Source of the DNA: an uncultured Prevotellaceae bacterium
GTDB taxonomy: Bacteria; Bacteroidota; Bacteroidia; Bacteroidales; Bacteroidaceae
Direction: 5' to 3'
NCBI GenBank assembly: GCA_902767775.1
Contig: CACXIP010000026.1
Location: 1 to 47,797 of the forward strand
Length of the DNA: 47,797 bases
The position numbers and the translations under genes were made by a program. Positions 30,648-40,157 of the stretch are shown one piece after another. Numbering within the stretch: the first letter of the stretch is position 1; every line of letters starts with the position of its first letter. Below the pieces are notes generated by a model. The model saw only the letters and a list, made by a program, of their open reading frames with translations, made no database searches and was not told where the DNA came from.

Positions 30648-32147
30648 ATGAAAAAATTATTTTTGCCTCTTCTGCTCATGGTAGCAGTGTCTGCTCATGC
30701 AGCAGAAAACCCAGTGTTAACTATTGAAGGAGGTCAGGTGCAAGGCGTTTTGGCCGACGACCATCCTGACGTGTATGTCTATCGTGGCATCCCTTATGCC
30801 GCACCCCCAATCAAGGAGAATCGTTGGAAGGAGCCGCAGCCCATCGTGCCTTGGAAAGGTGTGAAAATATGCGACACCTTCGGTCACCCCAGCTATCAGG
30901 CTATCCAATATCCTGGTGGTTATTTCACAGAGTGGGGATACGGAAAAGAGGCTCCATACAGTGAGGACTGCCTGTATCTGAACGTATGGACGAAGGCGCC
31001 TGGCAAGACGGCAAAGAAACTCCCGGTTGCCCTGTGGATTCATGGTGGCGGATACCGCGAGGGATGGGGCTCCGAACCTGAGTTCGACGGACAGGAATGG
31101 GGCGCCAAGGACGTGGTGCTCGTCTCCATCAACTACCGTCTCGGTGTGTTTGGCTTCCTTACCCATCCAGCACTGGCAGAGGAGAGCCCTCACAAGGTGT
31201 CGGGCAACTATGGTATCCTCGACCAGATAGAAGCCCTGAAATGGATAAAGAAAAACATCGCTCAGTTTGGTGGCGACCCCAACAACGTGACCATCTTCGG
31301 ACAGAGTGCAGGTGGTGGCAGCGTGCGCACCCTTTGCGAGTCGCCTCTTGCTCGCGGTTTGTTCCACAAAGCTGTCATCATGAGCGCACAAGGACTCAGC
31401 ATCCCCAATCCCAATGGTGGAGGTATGATGGGAGCCCGCTACAGCGGCGGTTCTATTGAGGATGCTGCTGCCAATGCAAAGAAAGTCTTCGACTGGGCAG
31501 GACTGACCGACCTGCAGAAGATGCGTCAGGCATCCACAGAGACTGTTTTCGCCCTCAGCAACTTATACGGACAAGTGACGGGCGACCGCATCAGACTGCC
31601 GTTTATGCCGATGATTGACGGTTATGTCAGCATCAAGAGCTTCGATGATGCCACCCGAGAGGGTTCCTTGGCCGATGTGCCTTATATGATTGGCTTCACC
31701 CTCAACGATATGGGCAACATGGCTCCCAACATTGCTGAGTTCTGCAAGGTGCGTGAGAGCAAGGGTGGCAAGGCATGGGCATATCAGTTTGCACGTCCGC
31801 TGCCCGATGATGGCTCTCATCCGGAGGTGACACAACGTCTGAGGGGAGCATTCCACTCATCCGACCTTTGGTTTGTCTTCAAATCATTGAAACACTGTTG
31901 GCGTCCTTGGACCAAGGGCGACTGGGACCTGTCTGAGAAGATGCTGACGGCATGGACCAATTTCGTGAAGTACAGCGACCCGAATGGCAAGAATGGTGGC
32001 ACTTGGGCTCCTTGCACGGAGAAGAATCCTAAGTTCATGGTGTTCAAGCTCAACGACAAGGATGCTGAGGCTTCCGTATTTGGCGAACCAGAGAAAGCAC
32101 CTCAGCAGGGCTTCGGCTTTGGCTTCGGTCCAAGGCCCAGGCAATAG
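30648..32147 (+). CDS. Secreted type-B carboxylesterase
   Basis: This is an exported esterase of the carboxylesterase/cholinesterase family, 499 residues with signal peptide (1-18, ending AHA). Landmarks in order are YRGIPYAAPP, SEDCLYLNVW, WIHGGGYREG (oxyanion hole), NYRLGVFGFL, GNYGILDQIEALKW and the nucleophile elbow FGQSAGGG (Ser about 219). The histidine region is GAFHSSDLWFVF (about 402). The C-terminus ends in a Gly-Phe-rich tail (GFGFGFGPRPRQ). Relatives in gut Bacteroidales are often acetyl- or feruloyl-esterases acting on plant glycans; the substrate here is not determined. A second esterase gene converges on it. Confidence 0.92.
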   Translation: MKKLFLPLLLMVAVSAHAAENPVLTIEGGQVQGVLADDHPDVYVYRGIPYAAPPIKENRWKEPQPIVPWKGVKICDTFGHPSYQAIQYPGGYFTEWGYGKEAPYSEDCLYLNVWTKAPGKTAKKLPVALWIHGGGYREGWGSEPEFDGQEWGAKDVVLVSINYRLGVFGFLTHPALAEESPHKVSGNYGILDQIEALKWIKKNIAQFGGDPNNVTIFGQSAGGGSVRTLCESPLARGLFHKAVIMSAQGLSIPNPNGGGMMGARYSGGSIEDAAANAKKVFDWAGLTDLQKMRQASTETVFALSNLYGQVTGDRIRLPFMPMIDGYVSIKSFDDATREGSLADVPYMIGFTLNDMGNMAPNIAEFCKVRESKGGKAWAYQFARPLPDDGSHPEVTQRLRGAFHSSDLWFVFKSLKHCWRPWTKGDWDLSEKMLTAWTNFVKYSDPNGKNGGTWAPCTEKNPKFMVFKLNDKDAEASVFGEPEKAPQQGFGFGFGPRPRQ

Positions 32148-32200
32148 AATCTCCCTCGCATCTATCTGGACTTACATCATGCATTTGTATTCTATAAGAC

Positions 32201-32235
32201 TTCGGGCGGATCATCAAATCCGCCCGAATTTCTTC
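32201..32235 (+). terminator. Terminator of the carboxylesterase gene
   Basis: A perfect 11-bp stem (32201-32211 with 32218-32228) and 6-nt loop are followed by a T-rich run. Confidence 0.8.
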
Positions 32236-32327
32236 TTTTTCTATGGAATCAGAATGGCTGTGTAATCAGCTTGGAGACGCCATATATGGACGTCTCTTCT
32301 ACGCTGCACGGGTATTTCTCTTACCTC

Positions 32328-33131
32328 TCACCTTCCACATATCCTGCGGATGTGCTGCTTCAGAATGTAGTAGGCAGGCTGTGCCATGGCACCGTGGTCA
32401 TAGCCCTGCATCTCGTAGAGCGTGACATCCTTGTGCCCCACCAACTTCAGCATACGCCAGAAATAGGCTTGCTCCTCATAGCGCCCGTAAAGTTCCAACT
32501 CACGGTCGCCCGAGATGATGATGATAGGTGGTGCATCAGGACGGACATAGGTGAGCGGTGCATAACGGTCGATGGTGGCCTGCAGGGGACCAATGCCTTG
32601 CTGCTTGCGGATGTTGTAGTGAGTGATGCACTGTCCGCTGAAGGGAACGAGGGCTGCCAAACTGTCGGGGTCAACACCATATTTGGCGAGCCATTTTTTG
32701 TCCAATCCTATCATGTCGAGCAGATAGCCACCAGCCGAGTGCCCGGCTAAGAAAATCTTGCGCTTGCTGCCACCGTATTTCTCTATGTTCTTGTATGTCC
32801 ATGCCACTGCCGCAGCAGCATCGTCGAGAATGTCGTCGATGTGGGCTTTGGGCAGAAGACGGTAGTTGGCAGCTACCACCACGAGACCGCAGTTCTTGAG
32901 TTGTGGGTCGATATGCTTGCTGCCGCCCTCGATGCCGCCGCCATGAAACCACACCACCACAGGGGCGTCCTTCTCGTTAGTGGGATAATACACGTCGAGC
33001 TTGCAACGCTCCTGAGCATAGGCATCGGTCGATTCCGTATATAGGATGTCGTTGACTTGTTGATATTGTGCCCTTGTGATGGTCGAGAAAAGCAGAAGGG
33101 CGAGGGTGAGAATCACGCTTTTGTTGTTCAT
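32328..33131 (-). CDS. Secreted alpha/beta-hydrolase (esterase/lipase, HSL/BD-FAE type)
   Basis: This exported esterase has 267 residues with a signal peptide (about 1-21, ending TRA-Q). The oxyanion motif is WFHGGGIEGG (62-71) and the nucleophile elbow is AGHSAGGYL (Ser132). The acid is in IIISGDRE and the histidine in QGYDHGAMAQ. The fold and spacing match small secreted esterases such as bacterial feruloyl esterases. It is convergent with the type-B carboxylesterase. The two may act on different esters of the same glycan, but no glycan-utilisation locus is visible around them. Confidence 0.88.
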   Translation of the reverse strand: MNNKSVILTLALLLFSTITRAQYQQVNDILYTESTDAYAQERCKLDVYYPTNEKDAPVVVWFHGGGIEGGSKHIDPQLKNCGLVVVAANYRLLPKAHIDDILDDAAAAVAWTYKNIEKYGGSKRKIFLAGHSAGGYLLDMIGLDKKWLAKYGVDPDSLAALVPFSGQCITHYNIRKQQGIGPLQATIDRYAPLTYVRPDAPPIIIISGDRELELYGRYEEQAYFWRMLKLVGHKDVTLYEMQGYDHGAMAQPAYYILKQHIRRICGR

Positions 33132-33157
33132 TGGTCAATTTGGGTTAAATATGGGGA

Positions 33158-33165
33158 CAAATATA
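33158..33165 (-). promoter_or_regulatory. Promoter -7 element of the secreted esterase
   Basis: TATATTTG on the minus strand is 26 bp before the start at 33131. Confidence 0.6.
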
Positions 33166-33187
33166 GCGAAAAATCTTCTGTTTTTAC

Positions 33188-33195
33188 TAATTTTG
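33188..33195 (+). promoter_or_regulatory. Promoter -7 element of the carbonic anhydrase gene
   Basis: TAATTTTG is 54 bp before the ATG at 33250. The frame is open upstream of it, so this element decides that 33250 is the start. Confidence 0.58.
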
Positions 33196-33249
33196 CCGTT
33201 GGAATTGTTTTTTATTGAGATTATTACAAAATATGGAGACACAATTATC

Positions 33250-33795
33250 ATGATCAACCAAATTATAGACTACAACCGGACATTCGTGGCTCAGAAGGCC
33301 TATGAGAAGTATCTCACAGATAAGTATCCAGACAAAAAACTGGCCGTGCTTTCGTGTATGGACACCCGACTGACAGAACTGCTCCCTGCGGCTCTTGGAT
33401 TGAAAAACGGTGATGCCAAAATCATCAAAAACGCTGGAGGGCTGGTGATTTCTGCTTTTGACTCTGCCATGCGAAGCCTTATCGTTGCCATATATGAACT
33501 CGGTGTGGAGGAGATTATGGTGGTGGCGCATTCCCATTGCGGAGCCTGCCACATGAGTTACGAGCATTTCCACAACGAAATGATTGCCCGTGGCGTGACC
33601 GATGAGACTCTCGACACAGTACGTAAGTGCGGCATCGACTTGGATGCATGGTTGGAGGGATTCAAGGATACGCCGACCTCTGTGCGCAAGACAGTGGAGA
33701 CCATCAAGACACACCCACTCGTTCCCAAGGACATCATTGTCAGGGGGTTCATCATTGATTCTGAAACAGGGGCATTGGAAGAAATACTCCAATAG
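33250..33795 (+). CDS. Beta-class carbonic anhydrase
   Basis: This is a cytoplasmic zinc enzyme interconverting CO2 and bicarbonate. In the 181-residue protein the zinc ligands and catalytic dyad are C36-x-D38-x-R40 (LSCMDTRL), H94 and C97 in VVAHSHCGAC. The NAGG stretch at 61-64 is also typical. The size fits the compact prokaryotic type II (Cab-like) group. Bicarbonate supply supports carboxylation in capnophilic, succinate-forming Bacteroidales. The upstream 58 codons of open frame are excluded by promoter position. The AlkZ-like gene follows after 8 bp, so the two may be co-transcribed. Confidence 0.92.
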   Translation: MINQIIDYNRTFVAQKAYEKYLTDKYPDKKLAVLSCMDTRLTELLPAALGLKNGDAKIIKNAGGLVISAFDSAMRSLIVAIYELGVEEIMVVAHSHCGACHMSYEHFHNEMIARGVTDETLDTVRKCGIDLDAWLEGFKDTPTSVRKTVETIKTHPLVPKDIIVRGFIIDSETGALEEILQ

Positions 33796-33803
33796 ATGTG
33801 AAA

Positions 33804-34862
33804 ATGAATCCTGTATCCATCCGACTTCTCAACCAGCAACTTGTCGCACCTCAGTTCAGTGACCCTGCAGAGGTGGTTGGCTACATGGGTGCCATACAGG
33901 CGCAGGAATATCGCATGATGCGATGGGCTGTGGGGATGCGGACACGCAGGCCGTCGGCAAAAAAGTTCAAACGGGCTTTCGACAGTGGGCGCATCTTACG
34001 CCTGCATCTGATGCGGGGCACTTGGCAATTGGTGGCTGCTGAGGACTATTGGAATATGCTCAACCTCTTTGCACCGAAAGCAATAGCGGTGACGAAGGGA
34101 TGGATGAGCAGCAACAAAATTGCCATTCCGGATGATGAGCTCATACGTGTAAGGGACATCCTTACTCAGACGGCAACCGATAAGGGAAGTGTGACAAAAG
34201 AGGACTTTGTCCGTGCTTTGGCGGCAAAAGACATGTCGATGGACGACCATCGCCTGTCGTATCACATCCGAATGGCGGAAATGTCGGGCTGGCTATGCAG
34301 CGGAAACCTGCTGCCGATGAAGGCTACCTATGCATGCAGCGCAGAGAAAATAAAACCGACAGCATTGATGGACAGGGATGAGGCTTTGATGCACTTTACC
34401 CGAAAATACTTTCAAAGCCGCCAGCCGGCAACATGGGAAGATTTTGTGTGGTGGTCGGGGCTGAACATCAGTGACTGCCGAAAGGGTATAGCTCTCTTGG
34501 GCGACATCATCCATGTGGAGAGATGGCAAGGCAGGGATTTCTACCTGACGGACAACTGCCGAAGACGGGGATTCAAAAAGGGAAAAATTCTCCTGATTCC
34601 TCCTTACGACGAATATCTCATCAGCTACAAAAGCCGTGATATCGTGCTTCCGCCTGAGCATAGGCACCGTGCCCACAACAACAGCGGAATATTTCAGCCC
34701 ATCATTGCCCGCGACGGCATAATTTGCGGCAACTGGTCACCATTTAAGGCCGACTGCCAGGCCACTTTCTTTGATGATGCAGATGCCATGGAGGATGTAA
34801 TGGAGGCATGGCGGGAATACTGTGATTTCCGTTCATCCAATGTTAATCGAAATAACTTATGA
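33804..34862 (+). CDS. AlkZ-like winged-helix DNA glycosylase (HTH_42 family)
   Basis: The protein belongs to the HTH_42 family, whose characterised members (E. coli YcaQ, Streptomyces AlkZ) excise bulky alkylated purines and unhook interstrand crosslinks. The catalytic QxQ motif is visible as GAIQAQEYR (glutamines 32 and 34 from the ATG). Winged-helix repeats follow, with RLHLMRGTWQLV (about 70), WEDFVWWSGL (about 212) and the C-terminal LLIPPYDEYLISYK (about 265). The ATG at 33804 is preferred over a GTG two codons earlier. Its stop overlaps the next start (ATGA), so the small unknown gene is translationally coupled. Confidence 0.83.
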   Translation: MNPVSIRLLNQQLVAPQFSDPAEVVGYMGAIQAQEYRMMRWAVGMRTRRPSAKKFKRAFDSGRILRLHLMRGTWQLVAAEDYWNMLNLFAPKAIAVTKGWMSSNKIAIPDDELIRVRDILTQTATDKGSVTKEDFVRALAAKDMSMDDHRLSYHIRMAEMSGWLCSGNLLPMKATYACSAEKIKPTALMDRDEALMHFTRKYFQSRQPATWEDFVWWSGLNISDCRKGIALLGDIIHVERWQGRDFYLTDNCRRRGFKKGKILLIPPYDEYLISYKSRDIVLPPEHRHRAHNNSGIFQPIIARDGIICGNWSPFKADCQATFFDDADAMEDVMEAWREYCDFRSSNVNRNNL

Positions 34863-35299
34863 AGTACGAACAATCAACTGAATGGTTTCTTGAAAAGCCG
34901 TATTGGGTGATAGATATCTTGCCCAAGCAAGTGCCAGAGCATGGTGAGGGGCAGGTTTTCCGAGTAGAGGATTTTTTTAGGGAACATCCCTGGATTGATG
35001 ACATCTACAGGAAATTCATCAATATCTTGCTGAAGTTGAACTGCTATTTGGACATCGCTGTTAGTACAGATGGTGAGGAATGGAAGAAAAATCCTGCTCC
35101 AAAGGACATTGGAGAGATGGTGCTGAAGTGTATGTCCGACAAAACCATGCTCTACTTTTTGATGAAATCAGAGGCGACGATGATTACCATCAGCAGCGAT
35201 GACACCTATATGACCGTATATCATCCAACAGAAGATATTTTAGCCCTGCTAACCTCTTTGGCTGCTTCAGAAGGACTGTTTGTCTGGAAACCTGAATAA
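34859..35299 (+). CDS. Hypothetical protein coupled to the AlkZ-like gene
   Basis: No family is recognised. This is a 146-residue, soluble, mildly acidic protein with no signal or membrane segment. Its parts include EWFLEKPYWVIDILPKQVP, FFREHPWIDDIYRKFINILL and a C-terminal strand-rich part (TMITISSDDTYMTVYHPTED). It overlaps the AlkZ-like gene by 4 bp and lies 52 bp before the dual-helicase gene, so it belongs to this cluster. A role accessory to either enzyme is possible but not shown. Confidence 0.7.
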   Translation: MKYEQSTEWFLEKPYWVIDILPKQVPEHGEGQVFRVEDFFREHPWIDDIYRKFINILLKLNCYLDIAVSTDGEEWKKNPAPKDIGEMVLKCMSDKTMLYFLMKSEATMITISSDDTYMTVYHPTEDILALLTSLAASEGLFVWKPE

Positions 35300-35351
35300 T
35301 AGAGTTTATGGCGCAATGATGTTATGGGGTGTAATTAGCATTGTGTAGAAT

Positions 35352-38300
35352 ATGATTTGCAAGTATGCCATATTAGATACAGAAGTTGGTTTGAGAGACC
35401 AAAAAATCCATGATATCGGAGCTATACGATATGATGGAGCAGTCTATCATGGTTGCTCAAAAGAGGAACTGATGGATTTCTTGCAAGACGTGGAATATCT
35501 CTGTGGACATAATATCATCCACCACGACGCGAAGTTTCTCTTTGGAGATGAGATATGTCGTTGGCAATTGATGGATACCCTATATATGTCGCCCTTGCTC
35601 TTTCCTGAGCACCCATATCACAGACTTGTAAAAGACGACAAACTGTTGAGTGATCAGGTGAATAACCCAGTGAACGATTGTGAGAAGGCTCGCGATTTAC
35701 TGATGGATGAGATTGCCTGTTGGCAAACATTATCTGAGAGGAAACAGAGGATATACACTTTGCTGCTTAAAGAAAAAAAGGAATTCCAAGGTTTCCTTGA
35801 CTTGGTGGATGCAAATGCTGATGACAGGGACTTGTCTGCTCTTATAAGGGATGAATACAGAGGACGCATTTGCCAACATGCAGATATCGCAGCTTTGGCA
35901 GAACAAAAACCTTGCGAACTGGCTTATGCCCTGTCACTGATAAACACCACCGATTATCGTTCTGTCACTCCAGGATGGGTGCTTCATAATTACCCTGGAG
36001 TGGAGTATGTGATGGAGATGTTGAGACAGCGTAAATGCACAGAAGCTGACTGTGATTACTGCAGAAGGCAGTTGGATATTCATCAAAACCTAAAATCATT
36101 TTTTGGCTTTGACGAATTCCGCACCTATGAGGGAGAACCTTTGCAGGAAAGGGCTGCACAGGCAGCAGTTGAGGGGCGCTCACTGTTAGCTATCTTTCCA
36201 ACAGGAGGTGGAAAATCGCTTACATTCCAATTGCCGGCACTGATGGCAGGACGTGCTGTTCATGGACTGACTGTGGTCATTTCTCCTTTACAGTCGCTGA
36301 TGAAAGATCAGGTAGACAGTCTCGCTGGGAGAGGGATAACCAATGCCGTTACTATTAATGGCTTGCTCGACCCCATCACCCGTGCCCTGTCCATTCAATT
36401 GGTGCAAGAAGGTGAGGCTTCTCTTCTCTACATTGCTCCGGAGATGCTTCGTTCCAAGACCATTGAGAAAATCCTGATGGCACGACATGTGGTAAGGTTT
36501 GTGATAGATGAGGCGCATTGCTTTTCTTCGTGGGGACAGGACTTTCGTGTAGATTATCTTTATATCGGTAAGTTTATACGCGAATATCAACGGAAAAAAG
36601 GTTGCCTGCAACCGATACCAGTATCGTGTTTCACTGCGACAGCAAAGCAGAAGGTAATACAGGATATCTGCGACTATTTCAAACAGACAAATTGGCTCAA
36701 TCTGGAATTGTATGCCACTAACGCTACGCGAACCAACCTGCGCTACTCCGTCATCCATGCTGATACTGATGAGGACAAATACTTGAAGCTAAGGTCGTTG
36801 CTTTCAGAAAGCAATAGTCCCACCATCGTTTATGTGGCACGGACACGTCGCACCCATGATTTGGCAGCACGCCTTACCAGAGATGGTTACAAAGCTTTGC
36901 CCTTCAATGGGAAAATGGAGCGTGATGAGAAAATCGCCAACCAAGAGGCCTTTATGTCAGGCCAAGTGCGCATCATTGTGGCGACATCGGCTTTTGGCAT
37001 GGGAGTGGATAAAAAAGATGTGGGATTGGTGGTGCATTACAACATCTCCGACTCGCTGGAGAATTATGTACAGGAGGCAGGACGCGCGGGGCGTGACCCA
37101 CAACTCAGTGCACAGTGTTATGTCCTCTATGATGATGCAGACCTTGACAAGCATTTCGTGCTGCTTAACCAGACGAAACTTAGCATCAGTGAGATTAATC
37201 AGGTGTGGAAAGCCATCAAGGAAATGACCAAGCGCCGTCAGCAGGTCAGTAGCTCTGCATTGGAAATTGCCCGATGGGCAGGGTGGGGGGACGATGTGAT
37301 TGATATAGAGAATCGTGTGAGGACGGCTATAGCGGCATTGGAACAAGCTGGCTATTTGGAGCGTGGCAACAACATGCCTCAGGTCTTTGCCACGAGTCTG
37401 ACGGTGAGAAACATGGATGAGGCACGGCAGCGTATCACTGAGTCAACTCTCTTTGGCGCAGATGAACGAGAGAAAGCCATCAGAATCATCAAATCTTTAA
37501 TAACCCAGAAACATATCGCCAAGGCAAGGGATGCTGAGGCAGAGTCACGGGTCGACTATTTGGGGGATATTCTTGGAATGACCAGAAAAGAGGTGGTGTC
37601 GGCTGTCGTAAGGATGCGGCAGGAAGGAATCTTGGCGGACAACAAGGATATAACGGCTTACCTTCAGGATGAAGGCGTGTCGGAGCGTAGGCCCATGATG
37701 GTTTTGGAACGTTTCGCCAAGCTTGAACATTTTATCATTCATCATATACCTGACAAAGGCGTGCAGATTTCATGCAAACAAATGAATGAAGATGCTGTGA
37801 GCGGGGGCCTTGCAAATTCAAACGAGAAAAACATCCGTACACTGCTTTATTTCCTCGCCGTGAAAAAATATATACACAAGCGGGAGGAATCAGGTCATAA
37901 TATTTCACTGATGCGCCAGGCGGATATGGAGACGACTATAGAGCGTTGTGAAAGACGTTTGGACATTTGCCGATTTGCGCTGGAATGGTTGCCAAAACAG
38001 ATGAATGAAACTGGACATGGTGAGCCACAGGACAGAAAAGTGCAGTTCTCCATCGTAGAACTGTTCAATCAGTTGAAGTCAGGCAACCAGTCGCTCTTTA
38101 ATTCGATGGCCAACCTGCAAATAGAGGATGTGGAGGAGGCTCTCCTGTATCTTTCAAACATCGGTGCCATCAAGTTGGATGGTGGTTTTATGGTTATCTA
38201 TAACCCGATGGACATTCATCGTCTGAAGGATGCCAGGTATAGAAAGGAAGATTACCGGATGCTCGATGAGTTTTATAAACAGAAAATCCAGCAGATACAT

Positions 38301-40142
38301 ATTGTGGGCGAATATGCCAATATGATGGTGGAAAACTATGATGCGGCATTGCAATATGTGCAGGACTACTTCCAAATGGACTATAAGCGTTTCATCTCCA
38401 AGTACTTCAAAGGGGAGAAGGCTAAAGAGATACAGCGCAATATAACACCAAGAAAATACAAGCAACTGTTTGACCAACTTTCTGAGCGACAAAAGGAAAT
38501 CATTTCGGATAAGGAGTCTCGTTGTATTGTTGTAGCAGCGGGGCCTGGTAGCGGAAAAACCCGTGTGCTGGTTCACAAGTTGGCTTCCATTCTGCTGCTT
38601 GAGGATGTGAAACACGAGCAACTGCTGATGCTGACTTTCTCCCGGGCTGCAGCTACAGAATTCAAACAAAGATTGGTTGGCCTGATAGGTGCCGTGGCCA
38701 ACTATGTGGAGATAAAGACTTTCCATGCCTATAGTTTTGATTTGTTGGGGAGAGTCGGCAATTTGGAGGATTCGCAAGATGTTGTTGGGAGGGCAGCGGA
38801 GATGATTCTCAAGGAAGAAGTTGAGCCCAGCAAAATCAGTAAGAAGGTGTTGGTAATTGATGAGGCTCAAGATATGAGTGCTGAGGAGTTCAAATTGGTG
38901 AAGGCTCTGATGAGTATCAACGAATCCATGAGAGTGATTGCCGTTGGTGATGATGACCAGAACATCTTCGAGTTCAGAGGGGCTGATTCCCGCTTCTTGC
39001 TCCAACTCACTCAAGAGTCTGATAGTAGGTTCATAGAAATGACGGAGAACTATCGCAGTGCCCGCCATGTGGTGGATTTTTCCAATGCTTTTGTCAAATG
39101 CATAAAGGGACGGATGAAAACCATCCCCATTGTATCCAAACGTGACTCGGATGGTTTCGTTTCGCTGACGCGTCATACTTCTCTTGAGATGTATCAACCT
39201 TTGGTAGAAGAATTGATTCGGGAGCGGGGGAAAGGTACGATGTGTGTGCTTACCCAAACAAATGATGAGGCAGTGACGCTTGTAGCTTTGTTGCGCAGGC
39301 ATGGGATACCCAGCAAACTGGTGCAGTCGATGGATGGTATTCGATTCTGTAATCTGGCAGAGATACGTTTTCTTGTAAAGTATCTTGACATGCGCCTAAC
39401 TTCTCCGCTTATACCTGATGATCTATGGTCAGAGGCAAAACAAAATACATTCCAGAACTATGATGGCAGCTTGGCTTTGGAGTATGTGAGACGTTGTGTG
39501 ATGCTGTTTGAAAAGACCTGTGGAAAAGTGAAATATATGAGTGATTTTCGTGAGTTTGTCTTCGAGTCTTCGGTTGAGGACTTCTGCGATATCTCCAAAT
39601 CAGAGGTGATGGTGTCTACTATCCACAAGGCAAAGGGCAGGGAGTTTGATGATGTGTTCATGCTGATATCCAATCGACCCCATAAGGACAGCATACTTTT
39701 CCGCCAATATTATGTGGGAATGACCAGGGCAAAAAACCGCCTCTTCATCCATACCAATAGCAATATGTTTGACCATCTCCATACCGACCGCTATGTGGTC
39801 ACCACACAGCAGTATCCAATGCCGGAGGAGGTGGTGCTGCAACTATCCCACAAGGATTTGTATTTGGATTTCTTCAAACCTCGAAAGAAAGAGGTACTGA
39901 TGTTGAGGAGCGGCGACCCATTGGAATACAAAGACACCTTCCTATTTAATCCCAAGAATGGAACAGCAGTGGCAAAACTGTCTTCTGCCATGCATAAAGA
40001 ACTGTCCGAATGGCAGGAGAAAGGCTATCAGATAAGGTCAGTCTCTGTCCGATTTGTTGTGGCGTGGAAATCAAAGGATGAACCACGGGATAAGGAAGAA
40101 ACCGCAGTCTTATTACCAGATATTATTTTGGCGAAAGGGTAG
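35352..40142 (+). CDS. Tripartite DEDD-exonuclease / RecQ (SF2) / UvrD (SF1) helicase fusion
   Basis: This is a 1596-residue cytoplasmic protein with three parts. Residues 1-120 look like a DnaQ-type 3'-5' exonuclease: ILDTEV (D9, E11), GHNIIHHDAKF (D59) and VNDCEKARDLL (D109), with the usual histidine before D109 replaced. Residues about 245-720 are RecQ: QERAAQAAVEGRS, Walker A PTGGGKS (about 284), DEAH (about 387), FTATA and AGRAGRDPQ, then a winged-helix region. Residues about 1045-1560 are a UvrD/Rep-type SF1 helicase: Q-motif FDQLSERQKEII, Walker A GPGSGKT (about 1063), VIDEAQD (about 1170), DDQNIFEFRGA and STIHKAKGREFDDVF (about 1422). E. coli RecQ is 609 residues. It would resect or unwind DNA during repair or act on invading DNA. 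Confidence 0.86.
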   Translation: MICKYAILDTEVGLRDQKIHDIGAIRYDGAVYHGCSKEELMDFLQDVEYLCGHNIIHHDAKFLFGDEICRWQLMDTLYMSPLLFPEHPYHRLVKDDKLLSDQVNNPVNDCEKARDLLMDEIACWQTLSERKQRIYTLLLKEKKEFQGFLDLVDANADDRDLSALIRDEYRGRICQHADIAALAEQKPCELAYALSLINTTDYRSVTPGWVLHNYPGVEYVMEMLRQRKCTEADCDYCRRQLDIHQNLKSFFGFDEFRTYEGEPLQERAAQAAVEGRSLLAIFPTGGGKSLTFQLPALMAGRAVHGLTVVISPLQSLMKDQVDSLAGRGITNAVTINGLLDPITRALSIQLVQEGEASLLYIAPEMLRSKTIEKILMARHVVRFVIDEAHCFSSWGQDFRVDYLYIGKFIREYQRKKGCLQPIPVSCFTATAKQKVIQDICDYFKQTNWLNLELYATNATRTNLRYSVIHADTDEDKYLKLRSLLSESNSPTIVYVARTRRTHDLAARLTRDGYKALPFNGKMERDEKIANQEAFMSGQVRIIVATSAFGMGVDKKDVGLVVHYNISDSLENYVQEAGRAGRDPQLSAQCYVLYDDADLDKHFVLLNQTKLSISEINQVWKAIKEMTKRRQQVSSSALEIARWAGWGDDVIDIENRVRTAIAALEQAGYLERGNNMPQVFATSLTVRNMDEARQRITESTLFGADEREKAIRIIKSLITQKHIAKARDAEAESRVDYLGDILGMTRKEVVSAVVRMRQEGILADNKDITAYLQDEGVSERRPMMVLERFAKLEHFIIHHIPDKGVQISCKQMNEDAVSGGLANSNEKNIRTLLYFLAVKKYIHKREESGHNISLMRQADMETTIERCERRLDICRFALEWLPKQMNETGHGEPQDRKVQFSIVELFNQLKSGNQSLFNSMANLQIEDVEEALLYLSNIGAIKLDGGFMVIYNPMDIHRLKDARYRKEDYRMLDEFYKQKIQQIHIVGEYANMMVENYDAALQYVQDYFQMDYKRFISKYFKGEKAKEIQRNITPRKYKQLFDQLSERQKEIISDKESRCIVVAAGPGSGKTRVLVHKLASILLLEDVKHEQLLMLTFSRAAATEFKQRLVGLIGAVANYVEIKTFHAYSFDLLGRVGNLEDSQDVVGRAAEMILKEEVEPSKISKKVLVIDEAQDMSAEEFKLVKALMSINESMRVIAVGDDDQNIFEFRGADSRFLLQLTQESDSRFIEMTENYRSARHVVDFSNAFVKCIKGRMKTIPIVSKRDSDGFVSLTRHTSLEMYQPLVEELIRERGKGTMCVLTQTNDEAVTLVALLRRHGIPSKLVQSMDGIRFCNLAEIRFLVKYLDMRLTSPLIPDDLWSEAKQNTFQNYDGSLALEYVRRCVMLFEKTCGKVKYMSDFREFVFESSVEDFCDISKSEVMVSTIHKAKGREFDDVFMLISNRPHKDSILFRQYYVGMTRAKNRLFIHTNSNMFDHLHTDRYVVTTQQYPMPEEVVLQLSHKDLYLDFFKPRKKEVLMLRSGDPLEYKDTFLFNPKNGTAVAKLSSAMHKELSEWQEKGYQIRSVSVRFVVAWKSKDEPRDKEETAVLLPDIILAKG

Positions 40143-40157
40143 GGCAACAGGAATGCC

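Noticed and set aside
32275-32297. Palindrome around CCATATATGG as an operator or attachment site
   Set aside because: It lies between two convergent genes, has no T-run and no nearby recombinase. It may be chance or part of the 3' regions.
38154-39302. 382-codon frame antisense to the helicase fusion
   Set aside because: It lies wholly inside the SF1 helicase part, which has clear motifs on the other strand; no start signals or known domain.
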